DNA of 15,123 nt from Victivallales bacterium (GTDB lineage Bacteria > Verrucomicrobiota > Lentisphaeria > Oligosphaerales > Oligosphaeraceae). Made by a program: the position numbers and the translations under genes. Within the stretch, counting starts at the first letter, position 1, and every line of letters begins with the position of its first letter. Where the stretch lies: NCBI GenBank assembly GCA_017431185.1, contig JAFRLP010000375.1:1-15123 (forward strand). Reading direction: 5' to 3'. Positions 13,784-15,123 of the stretch are shown here, one piece after another. A model generated the notes under the pieces. The model had not been told where the DNA came from and made no database searches. It saw only the letters and a list, made by a program, of their open reading frames with translations.

Positions 13784-14989
13784 CTACTCTTTCTCCTGCA
13801 TTGCCATGATGGCGTGCCAGCGTGGGTTCTTGCGGGAGACGTCCATGGTGTAGAGTGGCTCGTTGTCGCGGGTGGGAATGTTGAACACCTCTTTCTTGAG
13901 GGTGTGGGCCAGCCAGCGCTCCAGTTTGAGCACCAGAAGTTTGCGGCGCAGGCGCCCCTGCATGTCGCGGTTCATCACATTGGGGAGGGTATTGGTGGTG
14001 ATGATGTCGTCGATGGATGCGTCGTTCAGGTTTTCCTTGACCTCGGAACTGGAGTAGAAATGGGTGACCACGAAAATCATCCGCGTCGCGCCCGCCCTCT
14101 TCAGGTGGCGGCAGCACTCCACGATGGTGGAGCCGGTGCGCACCATGTCGTCCATGATGACCACCTCGCGTCCCGCCACCGCCTCCAGGGGAATGGGGCT
14201 GTTCTCGGCGGCGAGGATGGAGACGCGCCTTTCGCCTGTGCGGTGCTTGTCCATCAGCAGCAGGTCTGGCCTGAGCGGCATCAGGAGTTCCTTGCTCTGC
14301 TCGCACATCTGGTCATAGACCGAACGCACGAAGGGGGCCGCCCCCTTGTCCGGCGCGCACAGCACAAACCCCTTGCCATCGCTGAAACTCTGCATCTGCT
14401 CGTGGGTCAGAAGGTAGTTCGCATATAGTTTCGCGGGCGACAGATTCAGGAACTGCCCGTTGAAACGGCGGTCAAACAGCTCCTGGACGGAGACCGAGTG
14501 GTTGTGGACGGTCAGCACCGCGTCCACTCCCGCCACCGCCAGCAGTTCGCTGTAGAGCAGGGAGGAGAAGGGCTGCCCGTCGAATTTCTTGTAGTCCTCG
14601 GGGGAGCGTGTGAAGGCGACATGACCGTATTCAGGCCTGGGGCCCCTGTCCTGTGCGCTGTAGAACAGGTCAGGCTCCACCAGCACGACCTTCTCGGCGC
14701 CGTTGTCCTTGGCGGCACGGGCGACCAGGAAGGTGCGCATCGCCCTGGCGTTGCGGGTCAATTCGCCGCTGCATGAGGAGACGATGACCACCTTTTTCCC
14801 GTCCAGGCTGTGTCCCGTATGGGAGTTGTCGCGTTCGTCGCAAATGAAACGCGGGCAGAATTCCGAGTTGGCGAAGTTCTTCAGGGCAATCAAATCCGAG
14901 ATGTCGGGTTTTTGATTCATGAAATACGCCACGTCACTCGCCAGCGGGTCATCTGACGTTGTGCCGACCACGATGATGTCATCGCTCAT
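13784..14989 (-). CDS. prs: Ribose-phosphate pyrophosphokinase (PRPP synthetase), long divergent form
   Basis: The protein has about 401 residues, versus about 315 for typical bacterial Prs. The enzyme makes PRPP from ribose-5-phosphate and ATP. Visible elements: FYSAQDRGPRPEYG (109-122), matching the YARQDRK flexible region; VHNHSVSVQELF (161-172), matching the DLHA..QIQGFF segment; CAPDKGAAPFVRSV (211-224); DKHRTGE (247-253); and the PRPP-binding loop VVIMDDMVRTGSTI (276-289). The extra length is mostly at the ends and near the C-terminus. ATG 14989 is chosen because AAGGAG lies 6 nt upstream; the adjacent ATG 14992 has a gap of only 3. The frame extends to a GTG at 15040 without a ribosome site. 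It appears monocistronic. Family call firm; whether it is the housekeeping Prs is inferred. Confidence 0.9.
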   Translation of the reverse strand: MSDDIIVVGTTSDDPLASDVAYFMNQKPDISDLIALKNFANSEFCPRFICDERDNSHTGHSLDGKKVVIVSSCSGELTRNARAMRTFLVARAAKDNGAEKVVLVEPDLFYSAQDRGPRPEYGHVAFTRSPEDYKKFDGQPFSSLLYSELLAVAGVDAVLTVHNHSVSVQELFDRRFNGQFLNLSPAKLYANYLLTHEQMQSFSDGKGFVLCAPDKGAAPFVRSVYDQMCEQSKELLMPLRPDLLLMDKHRTGERRVSILAAENSPIPLEAVAGREVVIMDDMVRTGSTIVECCRHLKRAGATRMIFVVTHFYSSSEVKENLNDASIDDIITTNTLPNVMNRDMQGRLRRKLLVLKLERWLAHTLKKEVFNIPTRDNEPLYTMDVSRKNPRWHAIMAMQEKE

Positions 14990-15046
14990 CATTTGCTCCT
15001 TGCAATTCGCCTTGGTTGCAAAACTTTTTTCAAGAGACACCTCTTT

Positions 15047-15052
15047 AATATA
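15047..15052 (-). promoter_or_regulatory. Candidate -10 box of prs (TATATT)
   Basis: TATATT on the minus strand, 57 bp before the chosen prs start, in an AT-rich patch of otherwise GC-rich DNA. No convincing -35 is seen at 16-18 bp spacing. The remaining bases to 15123 hold only a C6/A7 homopolymer stretch (15083-15095) and no gene I can support. Confidence 0.35.
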
Positions 15053-15123
15053 ATCCCTGTTTCCTGCCTCTGCTTGAAACTACCCCCCAAAAAAACTTCC
15101 GCGCTCAAATCTCGTCCAGCGCC

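Noticed and set aside
13443..14306. Minus-strand 287-codon open frame spanning rnpB and the end of prs
   Set aside because: It overlaps a certain structural RNA and the prs reading frame and has a low-complexity His/Arg/Pro composition.

Overview
The window is a high-GC bacterial chromosome segment in which every convincing gene lies on the minus strand, so it reads naturally from base 15123 down to base 1. It holds conserved core functions (prs, rnpB, ptsP, era, rpsD) followed by an accessory-looking operon. I saw no transposase, integrase, tRNA or CRISPR array. The organism is not certain. GC content, a rpsD outside the large ribosomal operons, a CLC protein of the 'GLEAP' type and an exported C39/papain-like peptidase with a QGRKGYC motif would fit the Planctomycetes-Verrucomicrobia-Lentisphaerae/Kiritimatiellota side of the tree or an uncultured relative. 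This is inference from motifs only.

Layout in transcription order: (1) prs-like PRPP synthetase (14989-13784) with an AT-rich -10-like box upstream. (2) A non-coding stretch with a GC-rich hairpin and a large imperfect inverted repeat, then the rnpB promoter and class A RNase P RNA (13597-13236). (3) ptsP (enzyme I of the nitrogen PTS) and era, 30 bp apart, probably cotranscribed. (4) An intergenic region with two tandem 40-bp repeats flanked by perfect hairpins. (5) rpsD with its own promoter, a leader of about 130 nt and a strong intrinsic terminator. (6) A secreted cysteine-peptidase-like protein starting at a TTG just after that terminator. (7) A tightly packed six-gene operon: Hsp70-like protein, class I fumarase beta subunit, small lipoprotein, class I glutamine amidotransferase, CLC chloride channel/transporter with CBS domains, and a GT-C (ArnT/PMT-like) membrane glycosyltransferase running off the left edge.

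Four transcription-unit heads carry the same TATATT -10-like hexamer. Two of them (hsp70-like operon and rnpB) share the complete arrangement TGGAAA-N16-TATATT, which may reflect this organism's housekeeping promoter. The accessory operon joins unrelated functions through overlapping or near-overlapping stop/start codons. Its fumarase beta subunit has no alpha subunit next to it. No clear new defence or mobile system was found. The most interesting signals are the shared promoter architecture, the two different intergenic repeat structures and the odd composition of the six-gene operon.
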